Part shown: positions 26,174 to 35,053 of the stretch, one piece after another
Position numbering within the stretch: the stretch's first letter is position 1
How the letters are laid out: the number at the start of each line of letters is the position of its first letter
NCBI RefSeq assembly: GCF_024529955.1
Contig: NZ_AP024854.1
Coordinates: 1,550,001-1,614,000 of the forward strand
Direction: 5' to 3'
DNA from: Photobacterium toruni
GTDB taxonomy: Bacteria > Pseudomonadota > Gammaproteobacteria > Enterobacterales > Vibrionaceae
DNA length: 64,000 bases
Notes under the pieces: generated by a model
What the model saw: only the letters and a program-made list of their open reading frames with translations
Told to the model about the DNA's origin: nothing
The model's database searches: none
Position numbers and translations under genes: made by a program

Positions 26174-26890
26174 TTATAAAATAATATTATCGAACCAATC
26201 AGCAGGCTTTTCTATATATCCAGTAATGGCCGCAGGTAAGGCAACTAATAACTCACCATTAGATGTGTTTCGCATTGGATGTAAATGAGTATAAGAACCA
26301 AACCAAGATCCACCTGTTGTTCTATGACCCGTAAACTTCCATTTACCCTCAATCGCACCTTCACCCCATGCCCCACGAATGCTTCCAGAAATCACTTTAA
26401 CAAAGGCACCTATAGTTAAAAAACTACTCAATGGGATAGCATCATTTAAACCAACACCATCGGAAGATTGGGGAAAAGCTAACCATGTAGTGCCTTGAGT
26501 CCACTTTAGCTTATAAATATTAAAAGGTTGACGATAATAATCAGTCTTACGGATATCAAAACCAATATCATTCTCTATCTCTGCTAATAAACTAATAGCA
26601 TCACTTTGTCGGCTTTGTGGATCAGCTGAAATCGATTTATATAACTCCAATGTAATATCTGAATGAACACTAAATCCAGATGGGAATCGTTCACCTGAAT
26701 TTACTTTCAATACTTGATTTTTAGTTATAATAATTCGAGGTAACATCGAGCGAAGATTATTAATCTCACCTTGGATTTGTTCTGTCGATTGTTGTAAATG
26801 TTTATCAATCTCCCCAATCTTGCCATTCACGGCACCGGTTAGGTTTTCTGAGGCTTTAACTAATGCCCCTATTTGCTGTTCTAAACTCAT
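26174..26890 (-). CDS. Distal tail fibre/receptor-binding candidate
   Basis: 238 aa. An N-terminal helical oligomerisation segment (about 1-48) precedes a globular C-terminal domain (about 80-238) with aromatic and Gly-rich strands (SGSIRGAWGEGAIEGKWKF, GGSWFGSYTHLH). It lies between a short fibre gene and a fibre-assembly gene, a position typical of a receptor-binding tip. No homologue recognised. Confidence 0.5.
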   Translation of the reverse strand: MSLEQQIGALVKASENLTGAVNGKIGEIDKHLQQSTEQIQGEINNLRSMLPRIIITKNQVLKVNSGERFPSGFSVHSDITLELYKSISADPQSRQSDAISLLAEIENDIGFDIRKTDYYRQPFNIYKLKWTQGTTWLAFPQSSDGVGLNDAIPLSSFLTIGAFVKVISGSIRGAWGEGAIEGKWKFTGHRTTGGSWFGSYTHLHPMRNTSNGELLVALPAAITGYIEKPADWFDNIIL

Positions 26891-26893
26891 TGA

Positions 26894-27553
26894 TTAACTT
26901 CCATTAATTGTATTCGCTGCATCATTGAACGATGCGGCAAGTCGTGTAAAACCATCCGCAATCTCTTGCTCTAATGTCGATATTTGGCCTGAGGTTGCAT
27001 AGTGCGCTGGCGCATTACCACCAAACAGCGTGGTATCTGCCGCTTTACCTCGTTTAGTTAAAAATTGTGCATCCGCCGCAGTGATGCTGTAGACCTGATT
27101 CGAGTTAGCTTTCTTGGCTAATTCCGCTGTCATGGTGGCAGCAAAATGTGGATCATTACCCAGTGCCTTGGCCAACTCTTCAAAGGTATCTAATACTTCA
27201 GGTGCCACACCTATCAATTGCTTAATACGGGCATCAATTTGTGCCGGTGTTAAGGTATCAATCGTATCGGCTTTATCATCAAGTGCCGGAATGGTGACCT
27301 GCAATGTGACATTACCCGAACCATCAAAGGACACTGAGCCATTGGCATCACGGCCAAGGGTGATGGTGCGGGCGACTTTGAGTTTATTGGCCGTTGCGGT
27401 GTTAGAACCTAAAGTAGAAAGCGGATCATCAAGATAAGAACGTGAATAGATTTCTGTTTTGTCAGCTTTTAATCGCAACTTGCCATTAATCACACCCATC
27501 ACGTTATTGAGTGCCGCTATCATTTGGTCAATTTTATTGTTTAACACTTCCAC
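26894..27553 (-). CDS. Phage tail fibre protein
   Basis: 219 aa with helical start and end and a central fibre-like part (KLKVARTITLGRDANGSVSFDGSGNVTL, about 58-86) common in P2-like side fibres. The VLDTFEELAKALGNDPHFAATM motif (about 121-142) is widespread in tail fibre shafts. It precedes the candidate receptor-binding protein, so the two together may make the fibre. Confidence 0.75.
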   Translation of the reverse strand: MEVLNNKIDQMIAALNNVMGVINGKLRLKADKTEIYSRSYLDDPLSTLGSNTATANKLKVARTITLGRDANGSVSFDGSGNVTLQVTIPALDDKADTIDTLTPAQIDARIKQLIGVAPEVLDTFEELAKALGNDPHFAATMTAELAKKANSNQVYSITAADAQFLTKRGKAADTTLFGGNAPAHYATSGQISTLEQEIADGFTRLAASFNDAANTINGS

Positions 27554-27555
27554 TC

Positions 27556-27861
27556 CTAAGCTGACAGTTCCCCCGCCTGAAAGTTAAACCCGTTAGTGAT
27601 GCTGATAATGACGCTATCTAACAATGTTGCGGTTGATTGGGTAACTTCAGAAGCGGCCACCGCTAAGGCTTTAGCTTCTGCAGCCGTAGCTAAGACTTCT
27701 TCACTGACCGTACCCACAGGCCCTTGCTGACCAATCGTTACCACTTGAATATTGGGTTTTACTTGCTCTCGAACAGTAGCAATCCCTTGGGGTAACCGCA
27801 CTGTTATCACGCGATCAGTATTGAGCGTGACCAACACTTTTGCATTCGCGCTAATCATCAA
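27556..27861 (-). CDS. Hypothetical tail-fibre module protein
   Basis: 101 aa. An N-terminal beta region is followed by the GQQGPVG turn and an Ala-rich helix (about 52-80) that could form a trimeric stalk. It overlaps the preceding gene by 11 bases. Role inferred from position only. Confidence 0.5.
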   Translation of the reverse strand: MMISANAKVLVTLNTDRVITVRLPQGIATVREQVKPNIQVVTIGQQGPVGTVSEEVLATAAEAKALAVAASEVTQSTATLLDSVIISITNGFNFQAGELSA

Positions 27862-28231
27862 CAGCCCCTTTTATCAGTACAGCAGGACCGCGTAAGATGC
27901 TGTAAGGATCACCACTTGGAAACGTTACCCGTACTTCATAACTCGCGTTCTCCCATGTTATTGGTTGGTGGCCTTGGGTTTGGTCATGGGTGACTTTGAT
28001 ATCGAGTGCATCGCTTTGCTGTGGGTGTTCAATAATGGTGATATGTCCAGATTCTGTGGTACCCCGTACCAGCACTTCACCCTCAATAGAGCGCACAACG
28101 AAAACAGCGGTACAGCCAAACAATTTCACAAAAGGGTTACTGTCATCACCGGTTGTCCAACTGATATCAAAGCCATAGGTTGTGCCGGCAATAATGCTCA
28201 GTAACGGCGGTCCCTCCATTGTGCATGCCAT
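27851..28231 (-). CDS. Hypothetical baseplate/fibre protein, beta-rich
   Basis: 126 aa, nearly all beta strand, with a pattern (SYEVRVTFPSGDPYSILRGPAVL) like the N-terminal domain of baseplate upper proteins that attach receptor-binding proteins. Located between the fibre N-terminal protein and the fibre shaft. No firm family. Confidence 0.45.
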   Translation of the reverse strand: MACTMEGPPLLSIIAGTTYGFDISWTTGDDSNPFVKLFGCTAVFVVRSIEGEVLVRGTTESGHITIIEHPQQSDALDIKVTHDQTQGHQPITWENASYEVRVTFPSGDPYSILRGPAVLIKGAVDD

Positions 28232-28237
28232 AATCCC

Positions 28238-28762
28238 TCACACCCTTTTCTCTAGTGCATTAAACCGAAATAGCAATTCAAGATGGCGCGACATATTGCC
28301 AATTTGAGCCGTGGCCATAGTGGTTAACTCTTCACCTAGTAACAGGTTTATGTTGTCATTGCCGACCTCAATCGTGATGCTATTTGACGGTAATGGGGAG
28401 ACATCTAGCGTGAATTTCTGCAACCAGCTGGCATTGGCTGATTTATACGCCAATAACGTATTAGGCACTGAATAGACCGCTAACAAGGTGCCTGTTTCTA
28501 AAAAGAACCCGACTTCTCGCACTTCATATTCCAGATTACCTTTAAATACCGCCGCCATACGTAGTTGTGTGGGGCTCAGTTCTTCCCAATCTGAAATCAG
28601 TTCACGTTGCTTTTCGTTGTACAACGCTTTTTGTTCAGGTGTTGGCTGATAACTGCGGTCACCTGCCGCTATCCATTTAATTGCCCCTTTGATACCTTGG
28701 TTTTTGGCGCTAATTAGCTCGGCCAATCCCACTTTAGTAAATTGAACAACGGGTGAACTCAT
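28238..28762 (-). CDS. Tail fibre N-terminal protein (gpH-like attachment domain)
   Basis: 174 aa if started at the ATG at 28762 (MSSPVVQF); that start overlaps the stop of tail protein I, as expected. It matches the N-terminal domain of P2-like tail fibres (TKVGLAELISAKNQGIKGAIKWIAAGDRSY), which fastens the fibre to the baseplate. In P2 this domain is part of a long gpH; here it is a separate short protein, so the fibre is split over several genes. Confidence 0.75.
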   Translation of the reverse strand: MSSPVVQFTKVGLAELISAKNQGIKGAIKWIAAGDRSYQPTPEQKALYNEKQRELISDWEELSPTQLRMAAVFKGNLEYEVREVGFFLETGTLLAVYSVPNTLLAYKSANASWLQKFTLDVSPLPSNSITIEVGNDNINLLLGEELTTMATAQIGNMSRHLELLFRFNALEKRV

Positions 28763-29505
28763 GTTCTTGCTCCTAACGTTATATCGGTACTCATCACCAT
28801 ACGCATACCGCCTGCAAAATAGCTTCCACCTGCACACCACGCGTCATTAGGCATGGCTCCCTGATATGACTCATCACCAACAGTGGTATGAAAGTGACCA
28901 CCTGACACACCAAGGGGAGCCAATACCACTGGTGATGGTGGCATGATGCCAGTCGCTGATTCATCGTAATCAACAACGGATGGCTGTTTTACCCCTGAGA
29001 ACGTAAGCCCTGTGTCTAAACCAAAGGCTAAAATCAGTTCAACGGTGTCACGTTCAGATTTGGTATTTTCAATCCGTGTCAGCATCCGTTTAGCGGTTTT
29101 TTGATTCACTGGCTCATTACGTTTCCAAGCCACCACCTCAATATGATAAGGACCTGGCGGCGCATCCATTTGATACCAAGGGGTAACTTCAATATCACAA
29201 TCCAACGCATCCATAGCCACCGCTAACCCGTGACGCGTTCCCGCTTTTCGATGAATTTCAAAAGCGTTATCGGCTGTTTTACGTTGCTGCTCTAAGGAAT
29301 CTTCAGGCCGCCAATCGGTTACCCCACGCTCACCAGCTAATAAAGAAACAAATTGCTCTGAGGTTAATCGTGGTTGTTTCAGTTCAGGAAAGGGATCGCG
29401 TTGGTTCGCCAGTAAGGTATGCCAAGCATATTCTAAGGATTCTTCAATCAGGGTGCGGTTTTCAGGTTGAACAGAAATAAAAGGCTCAGTCACCTCGAAC
29501 ATCAA
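28759..29505 (-). CDS. I: Baseplate/tail protein I
   Basis: 248-aa gpI-family protein. The N-terminal region matches the family (ESLEYAWHTLL, VTDWRPEDSLEQQRKTADNAFEIHRKAGTRHGLAVAMDALD). It has an extra C-terminal part (about 180-248) rich in Gly and Tyr, longer than P2 gpI (about 176 aa). It overlaps J upstream and the fibre gene downstream. Confidence 0.8.
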   Translation of the reverse strand: MMFEVTEPFISVQPENRTLIEESLEYAWHTLLANQRDPFPELKQPRLTSEQFVSLLAGERGVTDWRPEDSLEQQRKTADNAFEIHRKAGTRHGLAVAMDALDCDIEVTPWYQMDAPPGPYHIEVVAWKRNEPVNQKTAKRMLTRIENTKSERDTVELILAFGLDTGLTFSGVKQPSVVDYDESATGIMPPSPVVLAPLGVSGGHFHTTVGDESYQGAMPNDAWCAGGSYFAGGMRMVMSTDITLGART

Positions 29506-30463
29506 TGATCACCTCCGTACAATACGGCGCTTGATCCCACTGACAAATAACATCTTCTACAGGTTCGTGGACTTTGGCGCGTTTTGCCCCTAACTCATAA
29601 AAAATGTGTGCCACCTCTTCTCTATCAACAATGCCATTAAGCTTATGGCGTTTTTCAGCTAATGCCCATGCAGCGTGTTCGGCTTGGGCTTTATCAACAT
29701 GCGAGCTTGGATCTGAACCGGTATACACCGTGGCCACAATTCGATACAGCTTTGGAGTCGCACTTTTGGTGGTGATTTCATCAGACTCTTGCGCAATATC
29801 ATCACGTTGAAGGTAATCAGCCACCCGCTTTAATAACGCAGTACTGGCAATGCCTTGTGGATGTTCTCGACTTAGCACTGCCACACACACTTTGCCTGAA
29901 TTAGGCGCTAGCATTTTAGGCATCGCATCTTTCACTGGCATCGGCCTGTTTAAGTGTTGAAATTCATACCGCATCACCACCGCATCAGGCTCTGATTCAA
30001 TCTTTATCAGCGGCCGTTCATCTAAGGTCAGTGCATGGAATTTATACCCCATTCGCGTCCCTGTGGTATGAAACTGATAAGGCGCTAAATCAAACCGTTG
30101 CAGTAGGCTTGCATCTGATTCCATGATGGCGGGTTTAGGTGGAAAAATACTGTTATCACTTGGCGTTAATATTTGCCGCTTTAAGCCATATTGCAATGCC
30201 AGCAAGTCCACCATGTCGGATTCAGTGACAAACTTACGAAACATCTGCAAGGCTTGGTGATTCTGCTCTCGAATCTCAGCCACTCGCTTTAACACAAACG
30301 CCTGAGTCACTTGTGCCAGCAGCTCACTATCATTGGTCATGGCTTGGTGTAATAATTGCGCCTTATCGGTATCGGACTTAGCACAATACGCCACCGCAGC
30401 TTCAATATACTCACTCAATAAGGTTTCAAATTCAGGCACCACAAACGCTTTAGGTAAACTCAT
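29486..30463 (-). CDS. J: Baseplate assembly protein J
   Basis: 325-aa gpJ-family wedge protein of the P2 baseplate (gp6/gp47-like). The family segments EFETLLSEYIEAAVAYC near the start and VCVAVLSREHPQGIASTALLKRV in the middle are recognisable. It overlaps W upstream (ATGA) and I downstream. Confidence 0.85.
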   Translation of the reverse strand: MSLPKAFVVPEFETLLSEYIEAAVAYCAKSDTDKAQLLHQAMTNDSELLAQVTQAFVLKRVAEIREQNHQALQMFRKFVTESDMVDLLALQYGLKRQILTPSDNSIFPPKPAIMESDASLLQRFDLAPYQFHTTGTRMGYKFHALTLDERPLIKIESEPDAVVMRYEFQHLNRPMPVKDAMPKMLAPNSGKVCVAVLSREHPQGIASTALLKRVADYLQRDDIAQESDEITTKSATPKLYRIVATVYTGSDPSSHVDKAQAEHAAWALAEKRHKLNGIVDREEVAHIFYELGAKRAKVHEPVEDVICQWDQAPYCTEVIIDVRGD

Positions 30464-30792
30464 AACCGCACCTGTAATTTAATCTCATTGCCTTGCCATA
30501 CGCCTTTCACCACCACTGAAAACCCCGTATCACTTGCGATGGCTTGGCACTGTTTGGCTTTAAATTGGATTAAACCATTAGCAGGATTAGCCAACGCTTC
30601 AAGGGATAGGTTTTGCACTATCATGGCTTCCGTTGGGCTTTGCATGCGACCTAAACGGGCAATGGCTTTATTCCCTATTTGGCGGCGCTTAATGCGTGAG
30701 GTCATTTGTGTTGTCAGGATCCGTTCAAAGCGACACGTTAACGCCGCAATACCTGTGACGGTTTTCCCTGTTTTAGGATCAATCCCTATCAT
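30460..30792 (-). CDS. W: Baseplate protein W (gp25-like)
   Basis: 110 aa of the W/gp25-like family: GIDPKTGKTVTGIAALTCRFERILTTQ near the start and the RIGNKAIARLGR-type basic loop. It connects sheath initiation to the baseplate wedge. Coupled to V and J by 4-base overlaps. Confidence 0.8.
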   Translation of the reverse strand: MIGIDPKTGKTVTGIAALTCRFERILTTQMTSRIKRRQIGNKAIARLGRMQSPTEAMIVQNLSLEALANPANGLIQFKAKQCQAIASDTGFSVVVKGVWQGNEIKLQVRL

Positions 30793-31373
30793 TGTTGTTG
30801 CTCCGTTGTACTGGTGTTAGGGTTTCCATGCCTATGGATATGACCGTTATAAATCTTACGATCCGCCGCCATCGAACGAGTACCATCAGCCACATCACCC
30901 GAAGCACGATAATTACCCTCTTGTTCAATATCACCCACTACTTTGACACCACCAGGATAATGCGCCGTTAATGCGCCAGTATCTAAGTCATAACACTCAG
31001 TCATACCGTTGCCGTAATCGGTCACCACTTGGTTTTCTTCGGTCGTCGGACAAGGAAAGTTTGTTGAAGGTAATCCCATCAGAGCAACGGAATTATTGAG
31101 GTTATCACCACAGCCTAAGTTAATCAGGATGCACTGTTCACCAACACTAGGACGACGATAATGACTGACTCGCCCCGCGCTATGAACAAAGAACGGCACC
31201 CGCGTTGCCTTATTCTGACCAGCGGTAACATCAACACTTTGTTCTGATGCTGCAGCCACCACACCTAAACGAATAATGTTGTTTGAAGAACGGCGGTTTT
31301 CTTCCATTTCTTCACGCAAAGCTATCACTTCTTTTTCTAACGAACGGATCCGTTCAACTAATGCCCTCAACAT
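30789..31373 (-). CDS. V: Baseplate spike protein V
   Basis: 194-aa gpV-family spike. An N-terminal coiled coil (about 5-27) and an OB domain (VSHYRRPSVGEQCILINLGC) are followed by a beta-helix and a histidine-containing tip (GHIHRHGN). Such tips bind a metal ion and puncture the outer membrane. Followed by W, J and I in P2 order. Confidence 0.85.
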   Translation of the reverse strand: MLRALVERIRSLEKEVIALREEMEENRRSSNNIIRLGVVAAASEQSVDVTAGQNKATRVPFFVHSAGRVSHYRRPSVGEQCILINLGCGDNLNNSVALMGLPSTNFPCPTTEENQVVTDYGNGMTECYDLDTGALTAHYPGGVKVVGDIEQEGNYRASGDVADGTRSMAADRKIYNGHIHRHGNPNTSTTEQQQ

Positions 31374-31803
31374 TGGCTTTCGTTCCTATAATCTCATGCC
31401 AATCGTGTTCAATCGGCCCCATAAAAATACGCTGCTTGATAGTAACAACCCGTAAGAACACCCCATTATCAGGATTAAAACGGCGCGGCAGATTTGAAAT
31501 CAACCGCGCCTCTTCAACATCATCCACACAACCAAAGCGTTGATTGAATAACTCACGTTCAATACGGCTTGATAAGTCCAGCGCCACCACATCAAAGTTA
31601 GCTTGAGCAATCGGTACTTCAACCAAAAATCTCAGCTCAATTTCATGGATTTTACGGCCATCATTGTTGGTGTGATTAATGGATTGGCATTCACCACATT
31701 GGTAACGCACGATAGGTGCACTTGGCTCGGTTTCTTCACGTTGATAAGCGGTTTCTATCTTGCCGAGCTGTAAACGGTGCTCTAACTGTTCAATAACGGC
31801 CAT
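31354..31803 (-). CDS. Phage tail terminator/completion-like protein
   Basis: About 149 aa from the ATG at 31803 (MAVIEQLEHRL), 8 bases after the stop of the gene upstream; a start at 31863 would add 20 residues and overlap it. A VRYQCGECQSINH cysteine pair stands in the middle. Position between the Z-like protein and spike V suggests a tail completion role, similar to gpR in P2. No firm family. Confidence 0.55.
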   Translation of the reverse strand: MAVIEQLEHRLQLGKIETAYQREETEPSAPIVRYQCGECQSINHTNNDGRKIHEIELRFLVEVPIAQANFDVVALDLSSRIERELFNQRFGCVDDVEEARLISNLPRRFNPDNGVFLRVVTIKQRIFMGPIEHDWHEIIGTKANVEGIS

Positions 31804-31810
31804 CACCCAT

Positions 31811-32326
31811 TCACTGGGTGCCCGAAAGAATGAATTGGAACTCACGATGAAAAAACTCCTCAAATTTACGGTTTAAATCGGGTAAGTAAGAATCAATGAT
31901 CTCTTCGGTTTCTTCACTAATCTCTAACGATACGAGCTTAATAGATCCTCGCCCTTTACTTTCACGACGAAAGACCAGCAGTTGATCACTGTCCATTGGT
32001 GAGATAAACGCATCATCATAAAAACGACTACCGACTTGCACCCCTTTACCATTTTGTACCGGCTTACCTAATCGATGCACACCAAGGCTTCTTACCCCCA
32101 CCCACAGTTTTGACATACCACCGTTTTTATAGGTTCTAAAACGGGTGGTTATGGCTTTTGAATCAATACTGAGTTCATAACCTAAATCAGCCATCGAAGC
32201 CGCCCTTAACCAGCGATTGGTTTTGATCATCGCTTGTTTAGCGGCTTTGGCTAATTCATCAGGTAGGTAGGAAAGACGGGCAAGAAAACGGGTGTCCAAT
32301 TCCATATTAGTATTCAGAGAAGTCAT
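31811..32326 (-). CDS. Minor tail protein Z-like / tail completion protein
   Basis: 171 aa, starting with a helix-rich segment (LPDELAKAAKQAMIKTNRWLRAAS) like lambda gpZ-family minor tail proteins and phage morphogenesis proteins. It overlaps the previous gene by 20 bases. A role at the head-tail joint is inferred from family pattern and position. Confidence 0.6.
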   Translation of the reverse strand: MTSLNTNMELDTRFLARLSYLPDELAKAAKQAMIKTNRWLRAASMADLGYELSIDSKAITTRFRTYKNGGMSKLWVGVRSLGVHRLGKPVQNGKGVQVGSRFYDDAFISPMDSDQLLVFRRESKGRGSIKLVSLEISEETEEIIDSYLPDLNRKFEEFFHREFQFILSGTQ

Positions 32327-32639
32327 GTTTAATCCCTGCTTGAGACAGATTTAAAACATATTCACGCTGCAGCTGACTCTCTTGCTTTCCTTTGCCTTGT
32401 TCATGGCCAGAGAGCACCAAGCTATAACGCTTACCTTTTATCATCATGGTTGATAACGGTGGTAAACAACTCCCTGTTAATAACCGTTTAATGGCATGAT
32501 TCTCTGATGATTGGTGTTTGATGTAACCTTGAATTTTTCGCTGTTGGCCATCAGGTAACATCACCACTAATTCACTGCCAAAGCACTGCTGAATAGCGGC
32601 TTGAATCAACTGCCGAGCATCATCAAAGGCATTCTTCAT
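32307..32639 (-). CDS. Head-tail attachment protein (FII/gpFII-lambda-like)
   Basis: 110-aa small beta-rich protein in the usual position of head-tail joining proteins, after the capsid and decoration genes. Basic central loop (HAIKRLLTG). Family not certain. Confidence 0.5.
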   Translation of the reverse strand: MKNAFDDARQLIQAAIQQCFGSELVVMLPDGQQRKIQGYIKHQSSENHAIKRLLTGSCLPPLSTMMIKGKRYSLVLSGHEQGKGKQESQLQREYVLNLSQAGIKHDFSEY

Positions 32640-32661
32640 TGATGACCACCCCCTTTGTGAA

Positions 32662-32985
32662 TTAACCGTTTAAAGCTACACCCATCAACAACACGCCGCT
32701 ATCAATGAATGAGCCGATAGGAACGGTCACCGCGCCATCACCTGTTGGTGCGGTTTTAGTAAAGACGCCACTATCAAAATAAGCCGCTTCACCTACAAAG
32801 GATGGAGAATCACCGGCTTTAATGGGACCATCAAACAAACCACGATAAGTACAGCTCACCACTTGGCCTTCTTTAGCCGAATAGTTAGGTACCACAATCA
32901 ACGCACCATATTTAACCGGCACATCTTTCACAAAACCACCCACTGGCGCTTTTAAATCAATCTTTGAACCATCAGCAATACGCAT
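32662..32985 (-). CDS. DUF2190-like capsid decoration protein
   Basis: 107 aa, beta-rich and Gly/Val-rich, with the DUF2190 pattern: an early VPVKYGALIVVP, then VVSCTYRGLFDGPIKAG and a final SGVLLMGVALNG. Usually encoded right after the major capsid gene, as here, and thought to decorate or stabilise the head. Confidence 0.75.
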   Translation of the reverse strand: MRIADGSKIDLKAPVGGFVKDVPVKYGALIVVPNYSAKEGQVVSCTYRGLFDGPIKAGDSPSFVGEAAYFDSGVFTKTAPTGDGAVTVPIGSFIDSGVLLMGVALNG

Positions 32986-33019
32986 AGTGTTCTCTGTTCC
33001 TGTTGTTTATTTCACTTAT

Positions 33020-33041
33020 AAAAAAGGATGCCGAAGCACCC
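33020..33041 (-). terminator. Terminator after the capsid gene
   Basis: On the minus strand GGGTGC, UUCG tetraloop, GCATCC with one G-U pair, then six T. It would raise capsid mRNA relative to the genes that follow. Confidence 0.85.
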
Positions 33042-33055
33042 TATAACAATCGCTA

Positions 33056-35053
33056 TTATTTATTGGCAAACGTTGCCTGAGCAATGCCACGACGATCGAG
33101 CACTTTCGAGGTCACATCATAAGTAATACGGAACTTCGCACCGTCACTGCTCCAACCATCTCCCGTTTCTAACCAAGGATCTTGTGCACCATCGAGGAAG
33201 CCCATCACCACCGAATCAAAGTCTTTACCGGTTAATGCAATCGCACCATTAATCGAAGCTAATCGTGCGGTTTCAACCACTTTAGGAAACTTCTTATAGG
33301 CAGGATTAAACGTATCAGGTTTACTGGCCGTATTAAGTACCGCTTCTAAGAATGATGCATGGTCAGGGTTAGCCAGTAGGATTTCACCACGTAAATCTAA
33401 CGCATCACCTTCAGAGGTGGTCGCGGTTGCAAAGGCTTTATGAAGCGCCATCACTAAGGCTTGGTAATCAGCGGCAGGAATATCATTAACTAAGTTGCCC
33501 CACTTATTCGCGCCACCTGCTTGGAACACACTCTTACCATCGCCCATTTTTCCGCTAAGAATGGCGTTAAACATCAACTTATCCGACAAGCGATAAGCCG
33601 ATTGCATGAACTTACGCGGAATTTTTGAGATCAAGGCGATCTCATCATTGATGATAGCTTGACGAGTAAAGGCAATTTCACGACCAAAACTGGCTAACTG
33701 AATTTTCTCACCACTGCCTTTAATAGTGGCTGACTTGTATTCACCGTCTTCTGATACCGCCATTAAATCAGGCGCATCATTAATTAAAATTAAATCAGTC
33801 TCTTTAAAGTTAGGCAGGTTTTCAGTATTTGCTAAGTCTCGCCATAATGGTGCACGTACTTGTGCTTCATCTCGCATCACCGTTCGCACACTTTCGGTGA
33901 TGATGTCGGCAAAATCGCCGCTGTTAAACGCACGAGCGACTAATTCATTCTTGTTACCGCAATATTTAGCGTCCTTACCCACCGCAATTTCAGCCATATC
34001 AAGTAAGGTTTTTAAGCGGTACGGGTTATCTTTTTCAATTTCGCCCGTACCACAACGAGCATTTAACGCATTTTGCAGCGTATCTTTAGTGGTATTACCG
34101 TTGCCCACATGAATATGGGTATTGGTTAACCCTGTTGGTGGTTGTTCTGCAGTGGGCTCTTGACCATTAATGGAAATCGAACCCAAGTATTGCAGTATTT
34201 TAAGTGAGCTATCTTCAGCACTACACTGTAAATCATTGAGCATTTCATCACGCAGGGTGTCACTCACCTTATGGGTTGCACACAAAGTGCGAATAGTCGA
34301 TTGACGTTGGTTCTCGCTTTTTAACGCATTTTGTAATGCATCGTTATCGATAGGTTTAGGCATAGGATCACTTTGTTGGTTTATTAGAGGTTCAGGTGTT
34401 GGCGTTGCTGGCGGTTGCACAAGCTGATTCAATAAATCATCAGGGGTATGTTTAAAGGCTTTGGCTTGCAGCTCAGTGGCAGAGACTTTTTTAAGGCAAT
34501 TGGATAAGTCCACAGCATCAATCACCGCATCAATCAAACCAAACTCCAATGCTTGGCTGGCGGTGAACCAGGTTTCTTTTGCCATCGCTTGCAGCACATC
34601 ATCTAACGACTTACCACAACGCTCGGCATAGGCTTCAGCAATGGTCTGCTTGGCGTTCTTCAGTTGAGTTAACGCACTTTCTATTTCATTTTCACCGCCC
34701 CACGCACCAATAGCAGGATCATGAATCATCAGCTTGGCGTTTTCTGGCATTTGAATTTCATCGCAAGCCATTAAGAAATAGCTAGAAATCGATGCCACTA
34801 ACCCATCAACGATGCCAATGGTTTTACCTTTGTGGGCTTTAATGGCGTTATACATCGCCAGCCCTTCATAGACCGAGCCACCATAACTTTGAATACGGAA
34901 CTCAGCATCTTGCGTACCGACAGACTGCAGGGCTTTGATTAAATCAATGGCTTCAATGTCATAACTACCAATGTCACCATGGATCCACACCTTCACCGGT
35001 TGGCCTTCGCCTTGGTTATTGAGCGTGAACCACGATTTAGTTGTCTTTGGCAT
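33056..35053 (-). CDS. ClpP-like prohead protease fused to major capsid protein
   Basis: 665 aa. Residues about 1-190 are a ClpP/S14-type serine protease with Ser88 (GLVAS) and His111 (MIHDP). Residues about 220-320 are a Gln/Asn/Pro-rich linker or scaffold region. Residues about 330-665 are an HK97-fold-type capsid protein (REIAFTRQAIINDEIALISKIPRKF; EILLANPDHASFLEAVL). Single-gene protease-scaffold-capsid fusions are known in some phages. The protease should cut the linker during head maturation. Confidence 0.85.
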   Translation of the reverse strand: MPKTTKSWFTLNNQGEGQPVKVWIHGDIGSYDIEAIDLIKALQSVGTQDAEFRIQSYGGSVYEGLAMYNAIKAHKGKTIGIVDGLVASISSYFLMACDEIQMPENAKLMIHDPAIGAWGGENEIESALTQLKNAKQTIAEAYAERCGKSLDDVLQAMAKETWFTASQALEFGLIDAVIDAVDLSNCLKKVSATELQAKAFKHTPDDLLNQLVQPPATPTPEPLINQQSDPMPKPIDNDALQNALKSENQRQSTIRTLCATHKVSDTLRDEMLNDLQCSAEDSSLKILQYLGSISINGQEPTAEQPPTGLTNTHIHVGNGNTTKDTLQNALNARCGTGEIEKDNPYRLKTLLDMAEIAVGKDAKYCGNKNELVARAFNSGDFADIITESVRTVMRDEAQVRAPLWRDLANTENLPNFKETDLILINDAPDLMAVSEDGEYKSATIKGSGEKIQLASFGREIAFTRQAIINDEIALISKIPRKFMQSAYRLSDKLMFNAILSGKMGDGKSVFQAGGANKWGNLVNDIPAADYQALVMALHKAFATATTSEGDALDLRGEILLANPDHASFLEAVLNTASKPDTFNPAYKKFPKVVETARLASINGAIALTGKDFDSVVMGFLDGAQDPWLETGDGWSSDGAKFRITYDVTSKVLDRRGIAQATFANK

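Noticed and set aside
33056..35053. Fused gene as an assembly error joining ClpP and capsid genes
   Set aside because: The frame is open through a linker of proper composition and such fusions are known in other phages.
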